DNA of 14,733 nt from Candidatus Peribacteria bacterium (GTDB taxonomy: Bacteria > Patescibacteriota > Gracilibacteria > Peribacterales > Peribacteraceae), in contig CAINWJ010000021.1 in the NCBI GenBank assembly GCA_903854455.1, forward strand, positions 1-14,733, written 5' to 3'. The position numbers were made by a program, and so were the translations under genes. Shown one piece after another: positions 6,299-13,005 of the stretch. The stretch's first letter is position 1. Every line of letters begins with the position of its first letter. The notes under the pieces are model-generated. The model had not been told where the DNA came from and searched no databases. It was given only the letters and a program-made list of their open reading frames with translations.

Positions 6299-7483
6299 AT
6301 GAAGTTCTCCACCTCCACCCAGAACCTCCTCGCAGGACTCCAGCTCGTCAGCCGTGCCATCGGCACCGAGCAGGTGCTCCCCGTCCTCCAGAACATCCTC
6401 ATTCATGCAGAAGGCAAGCGCTGCACGCTCAGTGCCACGAATCTGGAACTCTCCATCGTGACGAGCTTCGAGGTACAGATCGAGAATGAGGGATCCATCA
6501 CGGTCCCCGCCAAAGCGATCCTCAACTTCATGCAGTACAACCAGGACGGTGATGTGCTGCTAGAAACCAGCGAAGGGACACAGCTCAAGCTCCACTCCAA
6601 GCATGCCAAGGCGACGATCGCCGGCGAAGCTGCCAGCGGATTCCCGACGATCGCCGGCATCCAGCGCGAATCATCGCTGACACTCGGTATTCCATCATTG
6701 CTGAAAGGTTTGAGCCTCGTCACATTCGCCTGTGCCAAGACGACGTCCCGCCCGGTCATTTCCGGTGTCTTCACGAGGCTCGATCACGGCGCACTGGTCC
6801 TTGTCGGAACCGACAGTTACCGCCTCTCGGAATACAAGATGGATCCTTCGGCATCATCCGGTGAAGTATCGTGCATCATCCCGGCACGATTCCTGGAAGA
6901 GTTGAAAGGGGTGATCGCCTTGGAGCGCGGTCGTGCTGCGGAAGCCGAAGGAGCGAACGAGAAAGGCAAAGATGAGAAGAAAGAACACAAGGGAAAATCC
7001 GGGCTGGAAACCGTCGAGATGTTCTTGAGTTCCCAGCAGATCGAGGTGCATGTCGGACCGACCCGCCTCATTAGTCGCCTGATCGACGGGAAGTTCCCGG
7101 ACTACGCACAGGTTCTGCCGAAGGAGAAGACGTCGACTGTGACCGTCTCTACCAAAGAACTCCTGAGTGCCGTGAAGCGCATGCATTACTTCGCGAAAGA
7201 ACTCAATAACAACATCACGTTCTCCTTCACGAAGTCCGGGCTCCACCTCACCACCAAGCAGACGCAGATCGGCCGTGATGAATCGACCATTGCCTCCGAG
7301 CTCACGGGCAAGGAGACGAAGATCGCCATCTCGTCGACTTACTTGATCGACTTCCTCGGTCGCATCGATGCACCGAACGTTGGCATCGAACTATCGGACA
7401 AGATGCACCCCGCCGTCTTCCGTGTACCGGAGGCGGACCGCTACCTGCACCTCATCATGCCGTTGCGCATGTCGGAGGAATGA
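6299..7483 (+). CDS. dnaN: DNA polymerase III beta subunit (sliding clamp)
   Basis: This 394-residue protein forms the ring that tethers the replicative polymerase and repair factors to DNA. The start MKFSTSTQNLLAGLQLVSRA and the following PVLQNI and TNLELS segments are typical of domain 1. ISRLIDGKFPDYAQVLP marks the end of domain 2. The protein ends with a run like the E. coli C-terminal MPMRL (here MPLRMSEE), which packs near the partner-binding pocket. The chain is about 25 residues longer than usual. The excess is a very charged insert at about 208-233 (alternating A/E/G/K, including KGKDEKKEHKGK), in domain 2 just before the E-T-V-E-M-F strand. The start ATG has no Shine-Dalgarno. mfd follows in the same direction after 112 bases. 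dnaA and recF, its usual neighbours, are not here. Confidence 0.96.
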   Translation: MKFSTSTQNLLAGLQLVSRAIGTEQVLPVLQNILIHAEGKRCTLSATNLELSIVTSFEVQIENEGSITVPAKAILNFMQYNQDGDVLLETSEGTQLKLHSKHAKATIAGEAASGFPTIAGIQRESSLTLGIPSLLKGLSLVTFACAKTTSRPVISGVFTRLDHGALVLVGTDSYRLSEYKMDPSASSGEVSCIIPARFLEELKGVIALERGRAAEAEGANEKGKDEKKEHKGKSGLETVEMFLSSQQIEVHVGPTRLISRLIDGKFPDYAQVLPKEKTSTVTVSTKELLSAVKRMHYFAKELNNNITFSFTKSGLHLTTKQTQIGRDESTIASELTGKETKIAISSTYLIDFLGRIDAPNVGIELSDKMHPAVFRVPEADRYLHLIMPLRMSEE

Positions 7484-7595
7484 GGTAGAGTAGAGCCAAT
7501 CAATCACTCGGAAATCCCCGCTTCCTTCGTCTAAAAGGAACGGTGGCGTTTCGGCGGTTACCGGACATTTGCAGCGCCAACACTTCTTCTTCGGA

Positions 7596-10500
7596 ATGTT
7601 ACCATCCATTTGCATTGGGGATTCTACGCACCGGGAGCTGGATCAGCTCCTCGGAAAGCGTCATGCCCTGACGATTTCTGGATTAGCCAATGAAACGGCG
7701 AAAGCGATGATCGTGAGCCATCTCCTGACGCTGCGTCCCAAGCCCGCGGTGATTGTCACGGAAGATCTGGAACGATGTGAAGGACTGCTGCACTGGCTCT
7801 CATTTTTTGGACAGGAGGCATTCCACGTACAGTTCGGCGAGGAGCCGACGTCCGATGATGTATCCGGCGTCGTGCGGATGATGCATGGGAACGGGGTGGC
7901 GGTGATGGAACGGGCGACGTGGGAACAGGAATTGCCATCCTTCGCAGAATTGAATGACCGCGCCGTGGAGCTGATCGTGGGCAGGGAGACCGATTTCACC
8001 GATCTGTTCTCGCGACTGATCGATGCCGGGTACGAACACACCGATGATCAAGAGTTGTCCCCCGGTGAATACCGGCGGCTTGGGGACGTGTTGGACATCT
8101 TCCCCGTCGGAGAACTGGTTCCCGTGCAGGTTCGCTTCGCATTCGGATCGGTGGAAGAGATTCGTCCGGTGAGCGGACCGGCATCATCCAAAGGATCGAA
8201 GAAACTGACGATCTATCCTCTCTCCTGGGAGAAAACCGTTCCTTTGTCCAAGCAGTTTCCGGAGGCGTCACTCCTGATCACCGACGAGCAGGAAGATATG
8301 GTGTTCCCCGCGAAAGCTGATCGGATGGAGATGACGAGTTTCCCGGAGAGCGATGAGGGGCATGTGCATCTGCGCTATCTGTCCGTTCTGAAGTTCTACA
8401 CACTGCAGGATTTCCTCAATGACGTCCGTGACAAGCTCTCGCAGCAGTGGACCATCGTGATCGTCTCCAAGCGTGCGGATGAACTGCGATCGGTTCTCAA
8501 GGAAGAGCTAATCCCGTCGCTCGATGCTCCGGAGCGAAAGCCGGGGAGCATCACCATCGTCGAAGCGGATGACGACGCTCTCCTGCCGCATTCACTCCAG
8601 AACCCGGATCTGCAGTGTGCGCTGATCACCGATCGTGAAATCTTTTCGCTCAAGCGCGAAGCCAAGCAGCGATCAGTCCAGCGGCTCGCACTCGACTTCA
8701 TCACCTCACTGCAGGCAGGCGACTTCGTCGTGCATATGGAGCACGGCATCGGGCGATTCGAAGGCATGACGGTGAAGGAAGTCGATCAGGTGGAGCGTGA
8801 GTACCTGGAGATCACCTACGCCGAGAACGACAAACTCTTCGTTCCGGTGGATCAGGCGGACAAGCTGAGTAAGTTCGTCCATGAGGAAGGTCATGAGCCG
8901 GTGCTGACGAGGCTTGGGTCCGTGGAGTGGAAGAAGGTCACGAAGAAAGTGACGGAGGAGACCCAGCAGATTGCCAAGGAATTGCTTGAAATCTACGCCA
9001 AGCGCGCCAAAGCCAAAGGCATCGCCGCACCGGAAGATACGGAGACCCAGCGACAGTTCGACGATGCATTCCAGTACACGGAGACGCCGGGGCAGATGAA
9101 GGCCATCGAGGACATCAAGCGCGACATGGAGAGCGGTCATCCCATGGATCGCCTGATCTGTGGCGACGTGGGATTTGGCAAGACCGAAGTTGCCATGCGC
9201 GCGGCATTCAAAGCCGTGCAAGGTGGTCGCCAGGTTGCGCTGCTCTCTCCCATCACGATTCTCGCGGATCAGCACTACCACAGCCTGCAGAAGCGTATGG
9301 AGGGGTTCAATGTTCGCACGGAAATGCTCTCGCGCTTCCGCTCGCAATCCGAGATCAAAGAAACGCTCGAGCGAATCAAAGAAGGCAAGGTGGACATCGC
9401 CGTCGGCACGCACCGGCTCCTCCAGGATGATGTGGAATTCAAGAATCTCGGTCTCGTCATCATCGACGAGGAGCAGCGCTTCGGCGTGAAGCAGAAGGAG
9501 CGACTGAAGCAACTCAGATCATCCGTGGACATTCTGACACTCACCGCAACGCCCATTCCGCGGACATTGAACCTCGGCTTACACAAGCTCCGCGACATCA
9601 CGACGATCACGACACCGCCGCCCGGTCGTCTGCCCATCATCACCGAAGTGCGGAAGTATTCGGATGCACTGGTGCGCGAAGGCATCCTCAAGGAAGTCAA
9701 TCGCGGCGGGCAGGTCTACGTTCTGCATAACCGCGTCGAAACAATCGATGCATTCGCGATGAAACTGCGCGCGCTGGTGCCACAGGCAAGTTTCGTGGTT
9801 ACCCACGGTCAGCTGAAGCCGGAACTGCTGGAGGAACGAATCCTGGCGTTCAAGGAAGGCAAGTTCAACGTTCTCGTGAGCTCCACGATCATCGAGAACG
9901 GGATCGACCTGCCCAGAGCCAATACGCTCATCGTGAACGAAGCGGAAAAATTTGGTTTATCCCAGCTCTACCAGCTCCGCGGTCGCGTCGGTCGCGGCAC
10001 GGTGCAGGCGTACTCGTACTTCCTCTACCACTCGCAGCGGCTCAAGGATGATGCCAAGAAACGCCTTCGTGCGATTGTCGAGGCAAGTGAGCTTGGAAGT
10101 GGCTTCCAGATAGCCATGCGTGACCTGGAGATCCGTGGTGCGGGTGAAATCCTCGGGGCAAGTCAGTCCGGGAACATGACGACCGTCGGCGTCAGCCATT
10201 ACTTACGATTACTCAAGAACGCCGTCGATGAACTGCGCTCTGGCGCGACACACGAGGAGGAAGATGTCTCCGGCACCGTCGAGATCATCCTGCCATTCGA
10301 GGCACTCCTGCCCGCTCACTACATCACGGACGAGATCGAGAAGATCGGCGCGTACCAGAAGCTTGCCGGTAGCGAGGATGAGGCGATGCTCAAAGAATTC
10401 GTCGATGATCTGAAGGATGAGTACGGTCCGCTCCCCAAGCAGGCGGAGAACCTGGTTTCGATCCTGAGGCTGCGCATGGCGTGTCGCCGCAGCGGCGTCC

Positions 10501-10736
10501 AGAGAATCAAGATGGAGACGATCCTCGGCTCCAAGCGCGAGCTCGTGGTAACCCTCTCACCGAAAGTCAGTGCGGCTGAGATCATGCAGCTGCTGCAGAA
10601 CCACCGCTCCTGGCGCGTGAGCGGCTCGACGCTGCGTTTGGCAGAAGAGGACATCGAAAATGCTGGTGGCAAAGAGTGGTTGCCGGAATTGACGAAGCAG
10701 ATCGGGTTGCTGCAGAAGAAGGAAGGGAAGAAATAA
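7596..10736 (+). CDS. mfd: Transcription-repair coupling factor Mfd
   Basis: The protein has 1046 residues from ATG 7596; an in-frame TTG at 7569 would add nine. Mfd is a DNA translocase that pushes stalled RNA polymerase off damaged template and recruits UvrA. The N-terminal third is the UvrB-like region. The RNA-polymerase-interacting CarD-like domain begins near residue 372 (GDFVVHMEHGIGRFEGM). The RecG-like motor follows. It has Walker A GDVGFGKTE with Lys529, the DEEQ box at 624-627, the TATPIPRT motif near 650, and the late motifs NGIDLPRANT and QLRGRVGRG. The TRCF C-terminal domain lies at about 896-1000. Length is slightly below the usual 1100-1150. No Shine-Dalgarno is visible. It lies 112 bases after dnaN and is followed by a GC-rich hairpin. 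Confidence 0.97.
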   Translation: MLPSICIGDSTHRELDQLLGKRHALTISGLANETAKAMIVSHLLTLRPKPAVIVTEDLERCEGLLHWLSFFGQEAFHVQFGEEPTSDDVSGVVRMMHGNGVAVMERATWEQELPSFAELNDRAVELIVGRETDFTDLFSRLIDAGYEHTDDQELSPGEYRRLGDVLDIFPVGELVPVQVRFAFGSVEEIRPVSGPASSKGSKKLTIYPLSWEKTVPLSKQFPEASLLITDEQEDMVFPAKADRMEMTSFPESDEGHVHLRYLSVLKFYTLQDFLNDVRDKLSQQWTIVIVSKRADELRSVLKEELIPSLDAPERKPGSITIVEADDDALLPHSLQNPDLQCALITDREIFSLKREAKQRSVQRLALDFITSLQAGDFVVHMEHGIGRFEGMTVKEVDQVEREYLEITYAENDKLFVPVDQADKLSKFVHEEGHEPVLTRLGSVEWKKVTKKVTEETQQIAKELLEIYAKRAKAKGIAAPEDTETQRQFDDAFQYTETPGQMKAIEDIKRDMESGHPMDRLICGDVGFGKTEVAMRAAFKAVQGGRQVALLSPITILADQHYHSLQKRMEGFNVRTEMLSRFRSQSEIKETLERIKEGKVDIAVGTHRLLQDDVEFKNLGLVIIDEEQRFGVKQKERLKQLRSSVDILTLTATPIPRTLNLGLHKLRDITTITTPPPGRLPIITEVRKYSDALVREGILKEVNRGGQVYVLHNRVETIDAFAMKLRALVPQASFVVTHGQLKPELLEERILAFKEGKFNVLVSSTIIENGIDLPRANTLIVNEAEKFGLSQLYQLRGRVGRGTVQAYSYFLYHSQRLKDDAKKRLRAIVEASELGSGFQIAMRDLEIRGAGEILGASQSGNMTTVGVSHYLRLLKNAVDELRSGATHEEEDVSGTVEIILPFEALLPAHYITDEIEKIGAYQKLAGSEDEAMLKEFVDDLKDEYGPLPKQAENLVSILRLRMACRRSGVQRIKMETILGSKRELVVTLSPKVSAAEIMQLLQNHRSWRVSGSTLRLAEEDIENAGGKEWLPELTKQIGLLQKKEGKK

Positions 10737-10761
10737 AACGAGGATGACAATGTCGAACTCC

Positions 10762-10788
10762 GCGCCCGGGAACGGGCGCTCCATTATT
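10762..10788 (+). terminator. Candidate terminator after mfd
   Basis: GCGCCCG (10762-10768) and CGGGCGC (10773-10779) form a perfect 7-base-pair, all-GC stem with a four-base GGAA loop, 25 bases after the mfd stop codon. A moderately T-rich stretch follows (CCATTATTT), but there is no clean T run, so efficiency is uncertain. Confidence 0.5.
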
Positions 10789-10797
10789 TCATTGATG

Positions 10798-10840
10798 GGG
10801 AGCAGCCGTTCCGGCTGCGGCGACATGCTATTCTGCTCCC
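10798..10840 (+). promoter_or_regulatory. Two mutually exclusive inverted repeats before the TerC-family gene
   Basis: GGGAGCAG (10798-10805) is perfectly complementary to CTGCTCCC (10833-10840). GCAGCCG (10802-10808) is perfectly complementary to CGGCTGC (10812-10818). The two pairings share 10802-10805, so in RNA they would compete. The element ends three bases before ATG 10844. TerC-family genes are a known target class of the yybP-ykoY manganese riboswitch. The GGGGAG start recalls that element, but the rest of its conserved loops are not recognisable here. Confidence 0.4.
10826..10834 (+). promoter_or_regulatory. Extended -10 close to the TerC-family start
   Basis: TGCTATTCT matches the extended -10 form (hexamer TATTCT, 4 of 6) and ends 9 bases before ATG 10844. 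A transcript from it would carry a leader of about three bases. No -35 is evident. Confidence 0.35.
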
Positions 10841-10843
10841 GCC

Positions 10844-11752
10844 ATGCTTGGTCCCATCCTCACCATCCTCGGCCTCTGCCTCTTCGAAACCGTCACGAGT
10901 GTGGACAATGCCGTGATCAATGCGGAGGTGCTCTCGACGATGCAGCCGAAAGCGAGGCGATGGTTCCTGCTCTGGGGAATCCTGATCGCGGTCTTCATCG
11001 TCCGTGGCGGGCTGCCGTGGATGATCGTCTGGATGGCGACACCCGGTCTCGGACCTATCGGCGCGCTCACCGCAACATTTTCGAGCGATCCGAGCGTGAT
11101 CGATGCCATTCATCAATCAGCTCCACTCCTGCTCACCGGTGGCGGCACATTCCTCGTGTTTCTCTTTTTCCACTGGCTCTTCCTGGAGCCCAAGCACTTT
11201 GGTCTGATTGGCGAGCAATTCTTTGCAAGGCAAGGAGCATGGTTCTTCGCCGTCGTTTCGATCATTCTCGCCGTCATCGTCTGGTACGCGCTTAAACTCA
11301 ATCCCATGATGGCCTTCGGCGCGGTCGTCGGCTCCACGGCGTTCTTCATCACGCACGGGTTCAAGGAGAACGCGGAGCAGGCGGAGAAATCACTCCTGAA
11401 AGCAGGGATGTCAGATGTCGCCAAGATCTTCTACCTGGAAGTCATCGATACGACGTTCTCCATCGATTCTGTTCTGGGCGCCTTCGCTTTTACTCTCTCA
11501 GTTCCGTTAATCCTACTCGGCAGCGGCCTCGGTGCCGTCGTCGTCCGGCAACTCACGGTTGGAAATATTGACCGGATCAAGTCGTATGCGTACCTCAAAA
11601 ATGGCGCAATGTATTCGATTCTGATCCTCGGCATGATCATGCTCCTGGATGCCTTCGGCTTCGAGATTCCGGCGTGGGTTTCGCCGGTGACGACGTTTGT
11701 GGTAATCGGGTGGTTTTGGTGGAAGTCGGTACGTCAACTGTCTGAACCATGA
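10844..11752 (+). CDS. TerC/DUF475-family integral membrane protein
   Basis: The protein has 302 residues with about seven to eight hydrophobic segments. Two acidic signatures in membrane helices mark the TerC superfamily: ETVTSVDNAVINAEVL near residue 12, and FYLEVIDTTFSIDSVLGAFAFT near 195. The latter, with the later VVRQLTV and YLKNGAMYS, fits the DUF475 branch best. TerC proteins are linked to tellurite resistance and, in several bacteria, to export of manganese or metal loading of secreted proteins. The actual substrate here cannot be read from sequence. It begins 107 bases after mfd, behind the hairpins and the -10 described nearby, and converges on the GIY-YIG gene across a repeat. ATG 10844 is the natural start; no Shine-Dalgarno precedes it. 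Confidence 0.88.
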   Translation: MLGPILTILGLCLFETVTSVDNAVINAEVLSTMQPKARRWFLLWGILIAVFIVRGGLPWMIVWMATPGLGPIGALTATFSSDPSVIDAIHQSAPLLLTGGGTFLVFLFFHWLFLEPKHFGLIGEQFFARQGAWFFAVVSIILAVIVWYALKLNPMMAFGAVVGSTAFFITHGFKENAEQAEKSLLKAGMSDVAKIFYLEVIDTTFSIDSVLGAFAFTLSVPLILLGSGLGAVVVRQLTVGNIDRIKSYAYLKNGAMYSILILGMIMLLDAFGFEIPAWVSPVTTFVVIGWFWWKSVRQLSEP

Positions 11753-11756
11753 TTTA

Positions 11757-11834
11757 TAGGATTAAAGGATTACCTTGATAATGAATCCGGGGCGTCGGAG
11801 GGAATCAGGTTAATCCTGTAATCATGCGAATCAA
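11757..11834. repeat. Inverted pair of period-8 repeats between convergent genes
   Basis: The left side has NAGGATTA twice (11757-11764, 11765-11772). The right side has TAATCNTG twice (11811-11818, 11819-11826) and a looser third unit. 11767-11779 pairs with 11804-11816 over 13 positions with one mismatch and one G-T. CCTTGAT (11773-11779) also matches ATCAAGG (11830-11836). The element starts at the stop of the TerC-family gene and runs into the stop of the GIY-YIG gene, as a bidirectional terminator would. Confidence 0.65.
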
Positions 11835-12088
11835 GGTCGGACAATGAGCCTCTCTTTCTCCTCCTTCTTCCATTTCTTCACCTCCGCTTCCCGCCGCCGT
11901 GCCGCAGGTAACGTGCGGAATTTTTCGCTGTAGACGAAACGAACCGGCAGCCTCGACCGCGTGTACTTGGCGCCTTTGCCTTCATTGTGCCTGGCTTCAC
12001 GCTCCTTCAAATTCTTCGCCGTACCGGCGTAGAGCGAGCCATCCGAACACCGGGCGAGGTAGAAGAAATGGAATGCAGGAAGCGACAA
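11831..12088 (-). CDS. Small GIY-YIG endonuclease-domain protein (YhbQ/UPF0213-like)
   Basis: This 85-residue, single-domain protein has F-Y-L-A-R-C-S-D-G-S-L-Y-A-G at the front. Those residues correspond to the two short strands that name the family, with Tyr and Gly kept and YAG in place of the usual YTG. It continues with LKEREARHNEGKGAKYT, carrying the conserved Arg, His and Asn. PVRFVYSE and REAEVKKW follow, the latter with the conserved catalytic Glu. Family members are putative nucleases; the cellular role of these short forms is poorly defined. The start appears to be TTG 12088, as no ATG or GTG is available before it in frame. It lies only 23 bases downstream of the tRNA-Arg 3' end on the same strand, so co-transcription and release by tRNA processing is plausible. 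It converges on the TerC-family gene. Confidence 0.85.
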   Translation of the reverse strand: MSLPAFHFFYLARCSDGSLYAGTAKNLKEREARHNEGKGAKYTRSRLPVRFVYSEKFRTLPAARRREAEVKKWKKEEKERLIVRP

Positions 12089-12111
12089 GCGGATCGCGGG
12101 GAATAATCGAA

Positions 12112-12186
12112 TGGTGGTCCTGGCGGGAATCGAACCTGCATCTACCCCTTAGGAGAGGGTCGTTCTATCCATTGAACTACAGGACC
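12112..12186 (-). tRNA. tRNA-Arg (anticodon CCT), CCA encoded
   Basis: Read on the minus strand, the acceptor GGTCCTG pairs with CAGGACC. The D arm is GTTC...GAAC and the anticodon stem ACCCT/GGGGT encloses loop CTCCTAA with anticodon CCT, reading AGG codons. The T loop is TTCGATT. The discriminator is A and CCA is encoded. The length is 75 bases. The T stem GCAGG/CCCGC has a central A-C mismatch; all other stems pair. The upstream neighbour on this strand is the repeat-rich gap, and the downstream neighbour is the GIY-YIG gene. Confidence 0.96.
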
Positions 12187-12192
12187 AACGAA

Positions 12193-12281
12193 GTGAAAAA
12201 TGCGGAAAGTAGAATGTAAAATTTTCGCTGAAACAAGGGAAAATTCATTCTACATTGTACATTCTACATTATACATTCACT
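12193..12281. repeat. Inverted period-7 repeats between the MBL-fold gene and tRNA-Arg
   Basis: The right arm has ATTNTAC at 12247, 12254, 12261 and 12268, with a variant ATTCACT at 12275, in exact 7-base steps. The left arm holds the complement GTANAAT at 12209 and 12216. The outer bases GTGAA (12193) match TTCAC (12276). AAAATTTTC and GAAAATT also pair in the middle. The gap is about 134 bases and holds no gene. Any tRNA promoter must overlap the left arm. TTTACA and TTCACT with 17-base spacing are present on the minus strand there but match weakly. Confidence 0.75.
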
Positions 12282-12320
12282 TCAACACTATCCTGCTTCA
12301 TCTGTTAACGACAATGTGAT

Positions 12321-12851
12321 CTATCCGAGAACTACCACCTGCCTATTATCCTGCGGCAATGCGCCGTGCTTCACCGTGAACTTGTCGACGGTCTGGACCG
12401 ATGCCAGCCCGCACGCTTTCGCAACACCTGCCAGATCCCCACCCTTTACCGAGGAGAGGATGATGACGCGGGGGTCGACGGCTTCCACGAGTGCCTGCAC
12501 TTTCTTGGCATCGTCGGCAGCAACGACGAGGACATCGACGTCGCCAACTTTCTCCAGATCGGTATCCGTCCATGCCAGTACCGGCGTGTCGACGAACATC
12601 ACCTTCACGCCCTCCATGTTGCAGGAGTACGAGACCTGTCTGCCCAAATCCTGCCCGACGGCGCGGATGGAGATCCCGGCAAAATCGTACTCACCCGGCC
12701 AGCTGACCACCTGCTTACTCTTCATCTCCTCCTCCGGATGACTGAGCAGCGCCCAGCCCTCCTTGGGAGCTTCAGCGGGGAAAACATCGAAGGTTACGGA
12801 TTCGATTTCCACGGTGCACGCGGCACCTTTCTTGGGGGTGAAGGTAAGCAT
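12321..12851 (-). CDS. Degenerate metallo-beta-lactamase-fold protein, probably non-catalytic
   Basis: The protein has 176 residues from ATG 12851. The outline follows UlaG-like/COG2220-type MBL-fold proteins: a short first beta layer, LLSHPEEE at 35-42, WPGEY at 51-55 followed by AGISIRAV, and an M-E-G-V-K-V-M-F-V-D strand. GDVDVLVV and a helix with VDPRVIIL come after. These match the usual V-x-G-P-G-E-Y, G-L-x-I-x-H-x-G-D and L-x-P-x-x-V-I-P-x-H-Y elements. The metal ligands are missing: HxHxDH is reduced to HPEEEM, and the late His is replaced within ILSSVKGG. A hydrolase function is therefore unlikely, and a structural or binding role is inference. Longer in-frame starts up to 12947 read through the promoter and repeat and are rejected. 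It lies between murA and tRNA-Arg on the same strand, with repeats on both sides. Confidence 0.75.
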   Translation of the reverse strand: MLTFTPKKGAACTVEIESVTFDVFPAEAPKEGWALLSHPEEEMKSKQVVSWPGEYDFAGISIRAVGQDLGRQVSYSCNMEGVKVMFVDTPVLAWTDTDLEKVGDVDVLVVAADDAKKVQALVEAVDPRVIILSSVKGGDLAGVAKACGLASVQTVDKFTVKHGALPQDNRQVVVLG

Positions 12852-12857
12852 GGATGA

Positions 12858-12863
12858 AGTATA
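12858..12863 (-). promoter_or_regulatory. -10 element placed for a leaderless transcript of the MBL-fold gene
   Basis: Minus-strand TATACT (5 of 6) ends 6 bases before ATG 12851, which puts the predicted first transcribed base at the start codon itself. A weak TTCATG lies 17 bases upstream (12881-12886). There is no Shine-Dalgarno. Confidence 0.45.
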
Positions 12864-12886
12864 GGGGAATAGGGGGATAACATGAA

Positions 12887-12973
12887 AGTATGCAGTATGC
12901 AGTATTGAGTATCCAGTATCTGAACAATTGTCCCAAACATACTCCATACCGAATACTTAATACTGAATACTTA
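12887..12973. repeat. Inverted pair of five-unit period-7 arrays
   Basis: The left arm has AGTATNN at 12887, 12894, 12901, 12908 and 12915, five units in exact 7-base steps (NN = GC, GC, TG, CC, CT). The right arm has ATAC[TC]NN at 12939, 12946, 12953, 12960 and 12967, again five units (NN = CC, GA, TA, GA, TA). A 17-base spacer separates the arms. Every AGTAT faces an ATACT, apart from one C variant, so the arms can fold into a 33-base ladder of 5-pair blocks broken mainly at the NN steps. It lies between the murA stop and the start of the MBL-fold gene. Confidence 0.85.
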
Positions 12974-13005
12974 TCCATCAACCCTCCTTTTCTCGGCTTC
13001 TACGA

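Noticed and set aside
6187..6489. Small plus-strand frame starting in the period-9 repeat and running into dnaN
   Set aside because: Its sequence is repeat-derived and then out of frame with dnaN; the Arg/Pro/His-rich translation has no protein-like pattern.
7522..7540. TTCCTT/AAGGAA hairpin after dnaN as a terminator
   Set aside because: The stem is only 6 pairs with little GC, and no T run follows. It is not strong enough to annotate.
8706..9512. 268-codon open frame antisense to mfd
   Set aside because: Leu/His-rich shadow of the Mfd motor domain; mfd itself is certain from its motifs.
12852..12947. 32-residue N-terminal extension of the MBL-fold protein
   Set aside because: It would translate the -10 element and part of the period-7 array. 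The fold begins right after ATG 12851.
12887..12973. CRISPR-like array
   Set aside because: The units are only 7 bases long with 2 variable bases, there is no spacer of 25 bases or more, and no cas gene is near.
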